Assembly (NCBI RefSeq): GCF_001724135.1
Contig: NZ_MEDS01000005.1
Coordinates: 62,001-126,000 of the forward strand
Source of the DNA: Comamonas sp. SCN 65-56
GTDB lineage: Bacteria; Pseudomonadota; Gammaproteobacteria; Burkholderiales; Burkholderiaceae_C
Length of the DNA stretch: 64,000 nt
Reading direction: 5' to 3'
Shown here piece after piece: positions 34,395 to 43,425 of this stretch. Below the pieces are notes generated by a model that searched no databases, was not told the origin of the DNA, and saw nothing but the letters and a program-made list of their open reading frames with translations. The translations under genes and the position numbers were made by a program. The stretch's first letter is position 1, and the number at the start of each line of letters is the position of its first letter.

Positions 34395-36569
34395 TCAATG
34401 TTGGTATTCGAATGTTTTGATGCCGGCGGCGATCAAATCGGGCGCTATGCCCAGGGCCCAGGCGCCTGCAATGGCCGCCAGCAGCGCGGTGGTATCGGGG
34501 GTGCTGCCAACCGCCGGGCGCAGCGCAGCCAGGCTGCCGAGCACGCGCTCCTTGGCGCCGGTAGCAAGGCATATGTGCTCGCCGCGGACAAAGACGGCAC
34601 GCGCCTCGGGCTGCGCCCGGTGCTGTGTCAGCGTCGCGTTGTCGGCCGAGAGCGCATACAGCAGCACCTCGCCGTCGCAGAGCTCGGCCAGCTCCGCCAC
34701 GGGCGCGATGTCCGCATTGAGCACGCCGGCGCCGCCCTCCAGCACCACGTCGATCTGGGTGCGCAGCACGCGCGGCATCTGCTGCGGGCCGCGGATGTCG
34801 TGATCGGCGAGCTGCTCCCAGCCATCCATGTCGGTGACGATGCCGACCTGGCAGCGGTCGTAAGCCAGGCCCTCGTCGAGAATGGAGCGCGCCGTGGTCT
34901 GGACCACCGCCGCCTCGGCCAGGCGGTTGGTCAGCAGCCGATGCGCGCCCGCCCAGTGGGCGGTGTCGGTTTTCTGGGTTTGCCGTCCGGCGATGAACAT
35001 GCCCTCGCTGCTGGCAATGCCGGTGAGCTTGCCCGAGAGCTGCAGCAGCCAGCCCACCAGCCGCGCGATGAAGGCGTTGCCGCGGGTGCCCGCCACGCCG
35101 ACGATCGGGATGCGGCCCGCGTGACTGCCCTTTTCGCTGCTGCTGGGAAACAGGTGTTCGACGATGGCCTGGCCCACCGGGCGCGGCGAGCCGCTGGACG
35201 GCTTGAGGTGCATCAGCAGGCCAGGCCCGGCGTTGACTTCCAGAATCGCGCCGCCCTGCGCGCGCATGGGGCGGGAGATGTCCTTGAGGATCATGTCCAG
35301 GCCGGCGATGTCCAGGCCGACCACGCGCACCGCCAGCTCGGCGTGGTAGGCCACGTCGGGGTGCAGCTCGTCGGTGCAGTCGATCGCCATGTTGCCGTTG
35401 CGCTGCAGCAGCACCTTCCGGCCGGCGGCGGGCACGGTGTCGGCCGTGACCTCCTGGCGTGCCAGTTCGAGCTGGATGTTGGGCAGATTCAGATCCAGCA
35501 ACTCCAGCGGGTATTCCTCTTCCACGCCGCGGCGCGGGTCGCGGTTGAGCTCCTCGACCAGCGCCTTGAGCGTGCGCTGGCCGTCGCCGGTGACGAAGAC
35601 TTGCTCGCCACGGCAGGCGGCCACCACCTTGCCGCCCACCACCAGCAGCCGGTGCTCGGTGCCTTCGATGAATTTTTCGACGATCACCTCCGAGCCTTCC
35701 TTCTCGGCCAGCGGAAAGGCGGCGCGGATGTTCTTTTCCTGGTAGAGCTCCAGCGTCACGCCGCGCGCGTGGTTGCCGTCGCTGGGCTTGACGGTGACCG
35801 GCAGACCGATGTCCTGCGCCGCTTCCCAGGTCTCGTCGGCGCTGGCCACGATCTGCCCTTCAGGAACGGGCACGCCGGCGGCAGCCAGCAGGCGCTTGGT
35901 CAGGTCCTTGTCCTGCGCGATGCCTTCGGCGATGGCGCTGGTCTGGTCGGTCTCGGCCGTCCAGATGCGCCGCTGCGCCGCGCCGTAGCCCAGTTGCACC
36001 AGGTTGCCGTCGTTCAGGCGCACCTGCGGGATGCGCCGCTCCTGCGCGGCATCGACGATGCAGGCGGTGCTCGGCCCGAGGTAGTTGTCGTCTATCGTGG
36101 TCTTGATCGTCTGGATGGCGCGCTTGAGGTCGAACGCGTCGCCGTTGATCGCCGCCATGATGAGCGCATGGCCTTGCGCCAGCGCCACCCGCGCCACCGC
36201 CTCTTCGGGGCAGCGGAACACCATGCGGTAGGTGCCGGGCGTCGACGTCTCGCGCGTCTGGCCGAACTTGGCGGGCAGGCCCGAAAGGTTGAGCAGCTCG
36301 ATGATGACGTGCTCCAGCACATGGCCCATCCAGGTGCCCTCGCGCAGGCGCTCGATGAAGCCGCCGCGCTCGCCCACGCCGCAGTGGTGCTCGACCAGAT
36401 CCGGCAGCCAGGCGGTGAGGCGCTCGTTGAAGCCGGGAACCTTGTTCGATGGATGCTGCTCCAGCTCCCCGAGCGCCAGCCAGACTTCGAGCGCTGGACG
36501 GTAGGTCCAGATGCTGGGCCCGCGCAGATAGGTGGCGCGGAGCAATCGGATATCTTCAAAGCGTGGCAT
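34395..36569 (-). CDS. cphA': Cyanophycin synthetase paralogue CphA' with dead, truncated Mur-ligase domain
   Basis: 724 aa from ATG 36569 (MPRFEDIRLLRATYLRGPS). The N-terminal and ATP-grasp domains are intact (KDLTKRLLAAAGVPVPEG, VTVKPSDGNHARGV, GGAILEVNAGPGLLMHL). In the Mur-like domain the P-loop position (494-500) reads GTRGNAF instead of GTNGKTT, losing the ATP-binding Lys and Thr. The protein stops after LIAAGIKTFEYQH, where CphA continues for about 140 residues of the third Mur subdomain. It probably has only the backbone-forming active site and may act in a complex with CphA, or like cyanobacterial CphA2 on beta-Asp-Arg dipeptides. That role is inference. Confidence 0.9.
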   Translation of the reverse strand: MPRFEDIRLLRATYLRGPSIWTYRPALEVWLALGELEQHPSNKVPGFNERLTAWLPDLVEHHCGVGERGGFIERLREGTWMGHVLEHVIIELLNLSGLPAKFGQTRETSTPGTYRMVFRCPEEAVARVALAQGHALIMAAINGDAFDLKRAIQTIKTTIDDNYLGPSTACIVDAAQERRIPQVRLNDGNLVQLGYGAAQRRIWTAETDQTSAIAEGIAQDKDLTKRLLAAAGVPVPEGQIVASADETWEAAQDIGLPVTVKPSDGNHARGVTLELYQEKNIRAAFPLAEKEGSEVIVEKFIEGTEHRLLVVGGKVVAACRGEQVFVTGDGQRTLKALVEELNRDPRRGVEEEYPLELLDLNLPNIQLELARQEVTADTVPAAGRKVLLQRNGNMAIDCTDELHPDVAYHAELAVRVVGLDIAGLDMILKDISRPMRAQGGAILEVNAGPGLLMHLKPSSGSPRPVGQAIVEHLFPSSSEKGSHAGRIPIVGVAGTRGNAFIARLVGWLLQLSGKLTGIASSEGMFIAGRQTQKTDTAHWAGAHRLLTNRLAEAAVVQTTARSILDEGLAYDRCQVGIVTDMDGWEQLADHDIRGPQQMPRVLRTQIDVVLEGGAGVLNADIAPVAELAELCDGEVLLYALSADNATLTQHRAQPEARAVFVRGEHICLATGAKERVLGSLAALRPAVGSTPDTTALLAAIAGAWALGIAPDLIAAGIKTFEYQH

Positions 36570-36632
36570 GGTGACAAGAGTTGAAAGAGAAAACGGACCA
36601 TTTTGCAGCCGCAGCAAGCAATGATGCACCAA

Positions 36633-36716
36633 GCGGCTGTCAGCCGCGAGCGGGGTGCAGGCGTTAGGGATAACCATAGGTCGCGCCTGCGACCAGCGGC
36701 GTTCCTGCAGTGCAGG
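36633..36716. promoter_or_regulatory. Three inverted repeats in the divergent cphA' / ABC transporter promoter region
   Basis: GCGGCT-GTC-AGCCGC (36633-36647), GGTCGC-GCCT-GCGACC (36679-36694) and CCTGCA-G-TGCAGG (36704-36716) are all perfect. They lie in the 169-bp space between the two divergent halves of the cyanophycin locus. The last sits 22 nt before the transporter ATG. They are candidate operators or leader hairpins; no regulator is encoded nearby. Confidence 0.45.
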
Positions 36717-36738
36717 CAGCGTGTTCAATAGTCAAACA

Positions 36739-39003
36739 ATGCAACATCACCATGAATCGGGCGCTTCAAGCGCTCTGACGGAACCCTTGGCGGGGGGTTG
36801 GCAAGGCGTCCTCGCATCCAGCGAAAACGTGCTGGCGGTGCTGGAGGTTGACCTCAGCAGCGAATTGCGCTTTGCCCGTGCCAGCCTGCTGCTGACCTCG
36901 CAGCGCCTGCTGGCGCGCGATGCCCAGGGGCGGGTGCAGGAATGGGCGCTGGCGCAGGGCCAGACGCTGCAGGAGTTCGATGCCGGCGGCGTCGGCACGC
37001 TGGAATTGCACGATGGCGATGGCCGGCAGGCGCTGTGGCGCTTCACGCTCTCCCGCCATCCGCAGGCGCTGGAGTTCCAGCAGCACTTTGCGCGCTGCAT
37101 CGCGCACCTGGGCCGTCCGCACGCGCTCGCGGCGCTCCAGGCACAGGCTCCGCGGTGCCCACAGTGCCATGCCCTGCTGCCCGAGGGCAGCGAAGAATGC
37201 CCTGCCTGCGCGCCCACGGAAGAGGAGGCCGCCGCCTCCGGCTGGGTGCTGCTGCGCCTGTGGCGCTTTGCCAGGCCTTACCAGGGCAAGCTGCTGCTGG
37301 GCTTTGTGCTCACGCTGCTGTCCACCGCAGCCACGCTGGTGCCGCCCTACCTCACCATCCCGCTGATGGACGATGTGCTGATTCCTTACCAGGACGGCAA
37401 AAGCATTCCGGTGTCCACCGTGGCGCTGTACCTGAGCGGGCTGCTGGCGGCCTCGCTCTTTGCCTGGGCGCTGGGCTGGGCGCGCACCTATGTGCTGGCG
37501 CTGGTGTCCGAGCGCATCGGCGCCGATCTGCGCACCGCCACCTACGAGCATTTGCTGCGCCTGTCACTCGATTACTTCGGCAGCAAGCGCACCGGCGATC
37601 TGATGGCGCGCATCGGTTCCGAGACTGACCGTATCAACGTCTTCCTCTCGCTGCATGCGCTGGATTTCGCCACCGACGTGCTCATGATGGTCATGACGGC
37701 GGTGATTCTGGTCTCGATCAACCCCTGGCTGGCGCTGGTCACGCTGGTGCCGCTGCCCTTCATCGCCTGGATGATCCATGCCGTGCGTGACCGTTTGCGC
37801 ACCGGCTTTGAAAAAATGGACCGGCTGTGGAGCGAGGTCACCAACGTGCTGGCCGACACCATTCCCGGCATCCGCGTCGTCAAGGCCTTCGCCCAGGAGG
37901 CGCGCGAGGCCGAGCGCTTTCGCGTCGCCAACCAGCGCAACCTGGCGGCCAACGATCGATTGAACAAGACCTGGAGCCTGTTCTCGCCCACGGTCACGCT
38001 GCTCACCGAAATCGGCCTGCTGGTGGTTTGGGCCTTCGGCATCTGGCTGGTGGCGCATGAGCAGATCACCGTCGGTGTGCTGACCGCGTTCCTGGCCTAC
38101 ATCGGACGCTTCTACACCCGGCTCGATTCGATGAGCCGCATCGTTTCAGTGACGCAGAAGGCGGCGGCCGGCGCCAAGCGCATCTTTGACATCCTGGACC
38201 ACGTGAGCAACGTGCCCGACCCGGCCAATCCGGTGCGTCTGCCGCGCATCCAGGGTGCCATCGACCTGGAAAACGTGGTGTTTCGCTACGGCAGCCGCAC
38301 GGTGGTGAAGAACGTTTCGCTGTCGATTCGCCCCGGCGAGATGATTGGCCTGGTCGGCCACAGCGGCTCGGGCAAGAGCACGCTGGTCAACCTGATCAGC
38401 CGCTTTTCCGATGTGGCGGATGGCTCCATCAGCGTCGATGGCGTCGATATCCGCCGCATGGCGGTGGCCGATTGGCGCCGCCACATCGGCCTGGTGCTGC
38501 AGGAGCCCTTCCTGTTCTTTGGCAGCATCGCCGAGAACATCGCCTACGGCAAGCCCGAGGCGACGCGCGCCGAGATCATCGCCGCCGCGCGCGCCGCGCA
38601 TGCGCACGACTTCATCCTGCGCCTGCCGCTGGGCTATGACTCGCTGGTGGGCGAGCGCGGCCAGGGGCTTTCGGGCGGCGAGCGCCAGCGCATCAGCATT
38701 GCCCGTGCGCTGCTGATCGATCCGCGCGTGCTGATCCTGGACGAAGCGACGTCCGCTGTCGATACCGAGACCGAGAAGGAAATCCAGCGCGCGCTGGACA
38801 ACCTGGTGCAGGGCCGCACCACGATCGCCATTGCCCACCGCCTTTCCACGCTGCGCAAGGCGGACCGCCTGGTGGTGATGGACCGCGGCGAAATCGTGGA
38901 GATCGGTCCGCACGATGAACTCATGGCGCGCGAAGGCGCCTATTGGCGCTTGTATCAGGCGCAGGCCCGGCGCGAAGCCGAAGTGGAAGGAGCCGCCGCA
39001 TGA
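36739..39003 (+). CDS. Cyanophycin-locus ABC transporter, fused membrane and ATPase domains
   Basis: 754 aa from ATG 36739. Residues 1 to about 135 form a soluble beta-rich domain of unknown function. A zinc-ribbon-like C140xxC143 and C154xxC157 pair follows. A six-helix exporter-type transmembrane domain spans about 175-470. The nucleotide-binding domain has Walker A GHSGSGKST (540-548), signature LSGGERQ (644-650) and Walker B LILDE (665-669), then AIAHRLST. It should work as a homodimer in the inner membrane. Genes of this type adjoin cphA in many betaproteobacteria, so a cyanophycin link is likely, but the substrate is unknown. No clear Shine-Dalgarno sequence is seen. Confidence 0.9.
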   Translation: MQHHHESGASSALTEPLAGGWQGVLASSENVLAVLEVDLSSELRFARASLLLTSQRLLARDAQGRVQEWALAQGQTLQEFDAGGVGTLELHDGDGRQALWRFTLSRHPQALEFQQHFARCIAHLGRPHALAALQAQAPRCPQCHALLPEGSEECPACAPTEEEAAASGWVLLRLWRFARPYQGKLLLGFVLTLLSTAATLVPPYLTIPLMDDVLIPYQDGKSIPVSTVALYLSGLLAASLFAWALGWARTYVLALVSERIGADLRTATYEHLLRLSLDYFGSKRTGDLMARIGSETDRINVFLSLHALDFATDVLMMVMTAVILVSINPWLALVTLVPLPFIAWMIHAVRDRLRTGFEKMDRLWSEVTNVLADTIPGIRVVKAFAQEAREAERFRVANQRNLAANDRLNKTWSLFSPTVTLLTEIGLLVVWAFGIWLVAHEQITVGVLTAFLAYIGRFYTRLDSMSRIVSVTQKAAAGAKRIFDILDHVSNVPDPANPVRLPRIQGAIDLENVVFRYGSRTVVKNVSLSIRPGEMIGLVGHSGSGKSTLVNLISRFSDVADGSISVDGVDIRRMAVADWRRHIGLVLQEPFLFFGSIAENIAYGKPEATRAEIIAAARAAHAHDFILRLPLGYDSLVGERGQGLSGGERQRISIARALLIDPRVLILDEATSAVDTETEKEIQRALDNLVQGRTTIAIAHRLSTLRKADRLVVMDRGEIVEIGPHDELMAREGAYWRLYQAQARREAEVEGAAA

Positions 39004-39470
39004 GCCGTCTGTTTGAACTGGTGCGCAACGCCCACGGTCGCTTGGTGCTGCACCTGGCCGATGGCAGCGAGCATGTTGGCGTGATACCGGTGCGCGCGTT
39101 TCCGATCACCGCGTCCGATGAGGGGCTTTCCCTCGTCGGCGCCGAAGGCAGCGAGCTGCTCTGGATTGATCGGCTGGATGCGCTGCCCGGCGCCGTGCGT
39201 GCACTGATCGAGGAAGACCTCGTCGCGCGTGAATTCCTGCCAACGATTGAGCGGATCGTGTCGGTGTCCAGCTTTTCCACGCCCAGCACCTGGCAGCTGG
39301 AGACCGACAAGGGCCCGGCCACATTGGTGCTCAAGGGCGAGGAAGACATCCGGCGCCTGGCCAAACGCACGCAGCTGCGCATCAGCGCCAGCGACGGCGT
39401 GCAGTTCCAGATTCCGGACATCAACCGGCTGGACAAATCTTCGCGCAAATTGTTGGAGCGGTTTTTATAG
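39000..39470 (+). CDS. DUF1854 family protein of the cyanophycin locus
   Basis: 156 aa from ATG 39000, overlapping the ABC transporter by ATGA, so translation is coupled. It is soluble with no signal peptide. It begins MSRLFELVRNAHGRLVLHL and has DUF1854-type segments VIPVRAFPITASDEGLSLVG, LLWIDRLDALP and GVQFQIPDINRLDK. The function is unknown. Constant pairing with the transporter and cphA genes suggests it assists transport, or cyanophycin granule handling. I assign the family from sequence recall rather than a motif with known chemistry. Confidence 0.82.
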   Translation: MSRLFELVRNAHGRLVLHLADGSEHVGVIPVRAFPITASDEGLSLVGAEGSELLWIDRLDALPGAVRALIEEDLVAREFLPTIERIVSVSSFSTPSTWQLETDKGPATLVLKGEEDIRRLAKRTQLRISASDGVQFQIPDINRLDKSSRKLLERFL

Positions 39471-39662
39471 CGTTGGATGCGTGTCAGACAAGCGCAAACG
39501 ATAAATTTGACTTGCAATTGAACGTAACTTCGTCACCACGGGTTTACCCTTGTATTTGTAACCAAAACTAAAAAAACCTTCATTTCCCGGTTTGTTTGCC
39601 GTATTGCAGGTACGACGTAGTGCTAGCCCCGTCTAGCGCCCTCGCATTGGAGGAGCACAGCC

Positions 39663-40118
39663 ATGCCACTATCACCTGTAGAAAGAACGGCCGCCCACTG
39701 GACGCCGCAGCCGCAGAGCGACCTGTATTCCACCGGGGCATCCGGGGCTGTGCCGGTGCGCCCGGTGAATGCCGTCAATGCGATGGCGTCCACGGATGAG
39801 CTCGGCGCGAGCGCCATCGTGCGCATCTCGGGCAAGACGGGTATTCCGGAAGCCATCCAGCACGACTGGACGCTGGCCCAGCCCGAGAAGGAAAAACCCA
39901 AGGTCGAGGAGCCGCCGCCGCGCGATCCGCCGCTGTACCAGCAGCTGATCGACATCGTGCAGTCGATGTGGCGCGCTAGCGGCAATGCGGTGCAGATGGC
40001 CGAAGAAATGAACCAGACCACGCTGGCCGACCGGCTGAACCAGCAGGTGCCGCCGCCGCCCAAGAGCGAGTCCGTCACCTACGCCGATCCATCGGTCAAG
40101 AAATCCGGGCGTCTGTAA
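39663..40118 (+). CDS. Hypothetical protein with Pro-rich segments
   Basis: 151 aa with a strong ribosome site (GGAGGAG 8 nt before the ATG). Two Pro/Glu-rich linkers (around 80-90 and 130-135) flank a helical segment (YQQLIDIVQSMWRASGNAVQMAEEM). There is no signal peptide or membrane helix. I do not recognise the family. The 192-bp upstream gap is unusually AT-rich for this window and probably holds its promoter (TTGACT occurs at 39508-39513 region), but no -10 partner stands out. A bidirectional terminator follows. It appears to be a single-gene transcript. Confidence 0.7.
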   Translation: MPLSPVERTAAHWTPQPQSDLYSTGASGAVPVRPVNAVNAMASTDELGASAIVRISGKTGIPEAIQHDWTLAQPEKEKPKVEEPPPRDPPLYQQLIDIVQSMWRASGNAVQMAEEMNQTTLADRLNQQVPPPPKSESVTYADPSVKKSGRL

Positions 40119-40175
40119 TCGGCAGGGTTTTTGGTGGGGAACAGCCCTTGTCGGCCTCGGGCCAGGGGGCTTTTG

Positions 40176-40203
40176 AAAAGCTAGCCAAGTGCTAGCTTTT
40201 TTT
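40176..40203. terminator. Bidirectional intrinsic terminator
   Basis: AAAAGCTAGC-CAAGT-GCTAGCTTTT is a perfect 10-bp stem with a 5-nt loop. It is flanked by T's on the plus strand and by the A-run that becomes T's on the minus strand. It lies between the convergent hypothetical gene (ends 40118) and the 5'-nucleotidase gene (ends 40192), overlapping the latter's last codons. Confidence 0.85.
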
Positions 40204-41100
40204 CTGGACGCTGGCGCCGCTCACATGCCCCGCCGGCACATGCTGCGCGGCGCTCAGCACATGGCTGCGCTGGTCGTCAAAGAAAAAATCAGGCTCGAAT
40301 TCGCGCAGGAACGGGCCTTTTTCCAGCCCGCCGAGGAACATCGCCTCATCCACCGTGATGCCCCAGTTGAGCAGCGTGCGTACCGCGCGCTCGTGCGCCG
40401 GGGCGCTGCGGGCGGTGACCAGCGCAGTGCGAATGCGCATGGTCTGCGATGCCGCCGCCTGCTGCTGCAGGTGGTTGAGCGCGGCCAGCAGCGGCTTGAA
40501 GGGCCCGCTGGGCAGCGGGGTGGTGGCCAGCTGCGTTTCGTGCTGCACGAACGCCGGCAAGCCCCCTTCCTGATACACCCGCTCGGCTTCGTCGGAAAAC
40601 AGCACCGCGTCGCCGTCGAAGGCGATGCGCACCTCCTGCGGGTAGTGCTCGCCTGCGGGGCGCGATTCGGTCAGCACCCGCGCGGCCGGAAAACCCAGGC
40701 TCAGCGCCTGTTGCACGTCCTCGGCATTGGCCGAGAGAAACAGGTGCGCGCCCAGCGGGCGCAGGTAGGCAAACGGGTCTCTGCCGCGCGTGAACACGCC
40801 GCGCTCGATGTGCATGCCCGCCGCCTGGGCCGAGGCGAACACGCGCAGGCCGCTCGCCGGGTCGTTGCGTGAGAGCATGACCACTTCCACGCGTTGTTCT
40901 TCTTCGGTATTGAAGGCCAGCAGCTTCTTGACCAGAGCCAGCGCCACGCCCGGGCCCGGCGGCTGCTGCACATGCGCGAGCTGGTAGTGCATGTAGCGTG
41001 CCTCGTCGCCGGTCTCGAACAGGCGGTTTTCCTCTTCGAAATCAAACAGCGCGCGCGAGGAAATCGCGACGACCAGCTTGCCGGTGAGTGTCTGGGGCAC
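40192..41100 (-). CDS. Cytosolic 5'-nucleotidase, cN-I type
   Basis: 302 aa from GTG 41100, two nt after the gspF stop; the long upstream reading frame is only the gspF shadow. The start KLVVAISSRALFDFEEENRLF is typical of this family, with the acidic FDFEEE in place of a standard HAD DxD. Other blocks are FDGDAVLFSDEAERVYQEGG and ALVTARSAPAHERAVRTL. The C-terminal FLGGLEKGPFLREFEPDFFFDD is also characteristic. It should dephosphorylate nucleoside monophosphates (AMP, IMP or GMP). Its coupling to gspF is probably incidental. The last codons lie in the terminator stem. Confidence 0.85.
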   Translation of the reverse strand: MPQTLTGKLVVAISSRALFDFEEENRLFETGDEARYMHYQLAHVQQPPGPGVALALVKKLLAFNTEEEQRVEVVMLSRNDPASGLRVFASAQAAGMHIERGVFTRGRDPFAYLRPLGAHLFLSANAEDVQQALSLGFPAARVLTESRPAGEHYPQEVRIAFDGDAVLFSDEAERVYQEGGLPAFVQHETQLATTPLPSGPFKPLLAALNHLQQQAAASQTMRIRTALVTARSAPAHERAVRTLLNWGITVDEAMFLGGLEKGPFLREFEPDFFFDDQRSHVLSAAQHVPAGHVSGASVQKKS

Positions 41101-41102
41101 GG

Positions 41103-42326
41103 CTATTTGACGAACTGGTTGAGTTCGATGATGGGTTGCAGCACCGCCAGCACGATGAGCATCACGATGAGACCCATGGAGACGATGAGCAGCGGCTCCA
41201 GAATGGTGGCCAGTTGCAGCGCCCGGCGCTGCACCTCGTTGCCCATCTGGCGCGCGGCGCGCTCGAGCATCGTCGGCAACTGCCCGGTCTGCTCGCCCAG
41301 GCGCGCGAACATCGCCAGCAGCGACGGAAAGCGCCTGGTGCGGGCGAGGGCCGAGGCCAGCGGCGCGCCTTCGCGTACCAGCGTGAGCGCGGCCAGCGCG
41401 TCGGCGCGCAGCGCCTGGTTGGAGAGCGTCTCGGCCGCCGCCTGCAAGGCTTTCAGGATGGGCACGCCCGCCCCCGCGAGCATACCCAGCGTGCTGGCAA
41501 AACGCGCCGCGTTGTAGCCGCGCGCCAGGCGCCCGAGGATGGGCAGACGCAGCCACCAACCATCGAAAGTTTCACGAAATCCAGCATTTGCCAGCACCAG
41601 GCGGGCGCCCGTAGCTATCACCACAATAGCAATCAGCACTGCCCAACCGTAGCTGCGCACGAAGTCGCTGATGCTGAGCATGATGACGGTGAGCAGCGGC
41701 AACGCCCGCTTGCTGCCGGCAAACACGCTCGCCACCTGCGGCACCACGTAACCCACCAGAAACAGCACGATGGCGATCGCCACCACGGTGACGATGGCCG
41801 GATACAGCGCCGCGCCGACCAGCTTGGCGCGCAGTTGCTGGCGCTCTTCCAGGTCGTCGGCCAGGCGCTCGAGTACCTGCGCCAAGCCGCCGCTGGCCTC
41901 TCCCGCGCCAATCACCGCGCAGTAAATCGGCGAGAACTCGCGCGGAAACTGCGCCAGCGCGCGGGCGAAGGGACTGCCGGCGTTGACCTCGGCGCGCAGC
42001 GAAGCGAGCAGGTGGCGCTGGCGCTCGTCGTCGGCTTCGTCGGCGAGAGCAGTGAGAGCGCGTTCGAGTTGCAGGCCGGAGCCCACCAGCCCGGCGAGCT
42101 GGCGCGTCCAGACGGCGAGCGTGGTGGGGTTGAACACCGGGTGGGTGAAGAGCCGCTCGCCCAGCGATGTGCTGGTGGCGCTGCCGCTGGCCAGCGTTTG
42201 CACCTCCAGCGGCACGAGCGACTGCGCGCGCAGCAGGCTGCGCGCGGAACGCGCGGTGTCCGCCTCCAGCGTGCCGCGGCGCACGCGGCCCTCGCTGTCC
42301 AGAGCTTCAAACGAGAACGCGGGCAT
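41103..42326 (-). CDS. gspF: Type II secretion inner-membrane protein GspF
   Basis: 407 aa. It starts MPAFSFEALDSEGRVRRGTLEAD, typical of GspF/PilC, and carries two T2SSF repeats, each followed by hydrophobic helices (IVTVVAIAIVLFLVGYVVPQV; LLIVSMGLIVMLIVLAVLQPI). GspF is the polytopic platform protein that couples the GspE ATPase to pseudopilus assembly. Here it is not next to gspE: a luciferase-like oxidoreductase and a PEBP gene lie between. It starts 29 bp downstream of the oxidoreductase gene on the same strand. Confidence 0.95.
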   Translation of the reverse strand: MPAFSFEALDSEGRVRRGTLEADTARSARSLLRAQSLVPLEVQTLASGSATSTSLGERLFTHPVFNPTTLAVWTRQLAGLVGSGLQLERALTALADEADDERQRHLLASLRAEVNAGSPFARALAQFPREFSPIYCAVIGAGEASGGLAQVLERLADDLEERQQLRAKLVGAALYPAIVTVVAIAIVLFLVGYVVPQVASVFAGSKRALPLLTVIMLSISDFVRSYGWAVLIAIVVIATGARLVLANAGFRETFDGWWLRLPILGRLARGYNAARFASTLGMLAGAGVPILKALQAAAETLSNQALRADALAALTLVREGAPLASALARTRRFPSLLAMFARLGEQTGQLPTMLERAARQMGNEVQRRALQLATILEPLLIVSMGLIVMLIVLAVLQPIIELNQFVK

Positions 42327-42355
42327 GGTGGCGCAATGGTAAAGCGCGCCGCGCC

Positions 42356-43345
42356 CTATGCGTTGGCCTGGGCGGCGATTTCCAGCGAGAGAAGGCGCAG
42401 GTCGGCATCAAAGACATCACTCACCAGCATGAACTCGTCGGCACGCGTGGCTTCATGGATGGCGGCAAAGCCTTCGCGCACCGTCTCGGGGCCGCCGATC
42501 ACGGCGAGCGCCAGGAAGTCGGCGATCGCCGCGCGTTCGGGCTCGCCCAGCTGTGCCAGAAAATCGCGCACCGGCGGCGCCAGCAGCCCGCGCCGCCCGG
42601 TGATGATGCCCAGCACGCGCTGAAAGGTGCTGCTGGCCAGGTAGCTGGCCTCGTCGTCGGTGGGCGCGGCGATCACCGGCACGCCGACCATCACGTACGG
42701 CTTGGCCAGCACCTTGGATGGCTTGAACAGTCGCCGGTACATCTCTATCGCGGGTGCCAGCAGGCGCGGCGCGAAGTGCGAGGCAAAGGCGTAGGGCAGG
42801 CCCTTCTCGGCCGCGAGCTGCGCCGAGAACAGGCTGGAGCCCAGCAGCCAGATCGGCACCTCGGTGCCGGCGCCGGGCACGGCGGTGATCGCCTGCCCGG
42901 GTTGCGCCGGGCCGAGCAGGCGCTGCAACTCGCTCACGTCGCGCGGAAAGTCGGCCTCCGTCTCGACCCGGTCGCGGCGCAGCGCGCGCATGGTGGCGCG
43001 GTCGGTGCCCGGCGCGCGCCCCAGGCCCAGGTCGATGCGGCCGGGGTAGATGGAGGCGAGCGTGCCGAAGGCCTCGGCGACGACCAGCGGCGCATGGTTG
43101 GGCAGCATCACGCCGCCCGAGCCGACGCGGATGCGTGAGGTGGCGCCCGCAACATGGCCAACCAGCACTGCGGTGGCGGAACTGGCAATGCCGGGCATGT
43201 TGTGGTGTTCGGCCAGCCAGTAGCGCGCAAAACCCAGTTCCTCGGCTTTGCGCGCGGTGCGCACGGCGGTCGCGATCGCCTCGGCGGGCGTGCCGCCCTC
43301 GCGCACGGCCACCAGATCAAGCATGGAAAGTTGCGGCTTCTTCAT
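42356..43345 (-). CDS. LLM-class flavin-dependent oxidoreductase (luciferase-like)
   Basis: 329 aa from ATG 43345 ([20 protein letters not shown]). The bacterial luciferase-like TIM-barrel family is shown by [55 protein letters not shown] (both in outline) and [14 protein letters not shown]. The EHHN motif is the usual flavin/substrate loop. It probably uses FMNH2 and O2; the substrate is unknown. No strong ribosome site is visible. It may share a promoter with gspF downstream. Confidence 0.92.
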   Translation of the reverse strand: MKKPQLSMLDLVAVREGGTPAEAIATAVRTARKAEELGFARYWLAEHHNMPGIASSATAVLVGHVAGATSRIRVGSGGVMLPNHAPLVVAEAFGTLASIYPGRIDLGLGRAPGTDRATMRALRRDRVETEADFPRDVSELQRLLGPAQPGQAITAVPGAGTEVPIWLLGSSLFSAQLAAEKGLPYAFASHFAPRLLAPAIEMYRRLFKPSKVLAKPYVMVGVPVIAAPTDDEASYLASSTFQRVLGIITGRRGLLAPPVRDFLAQLGEPERAAIADFLALAVIGGPETVREGFAAIHEATRADEFMLVSDVFDADLRLLSLEIAAQANA

Positions 43346-43425
43346 GGTGGTCGATTGTGCCGTCTGCTGTGCGGTTTCCGCTGCAGTGCCCATAATGCCC
43401 GACGTAGCAACCACGGAGACCGACG

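Noticed and set aside
36655-36738. Upstream in-frame start of the ABC transporter at 36655
   Set aside because: The extra 28 residues run through the inverted repeats of the divergent promoter region and have no resemblance to a conserved domain; ATG 36739 is preferred.
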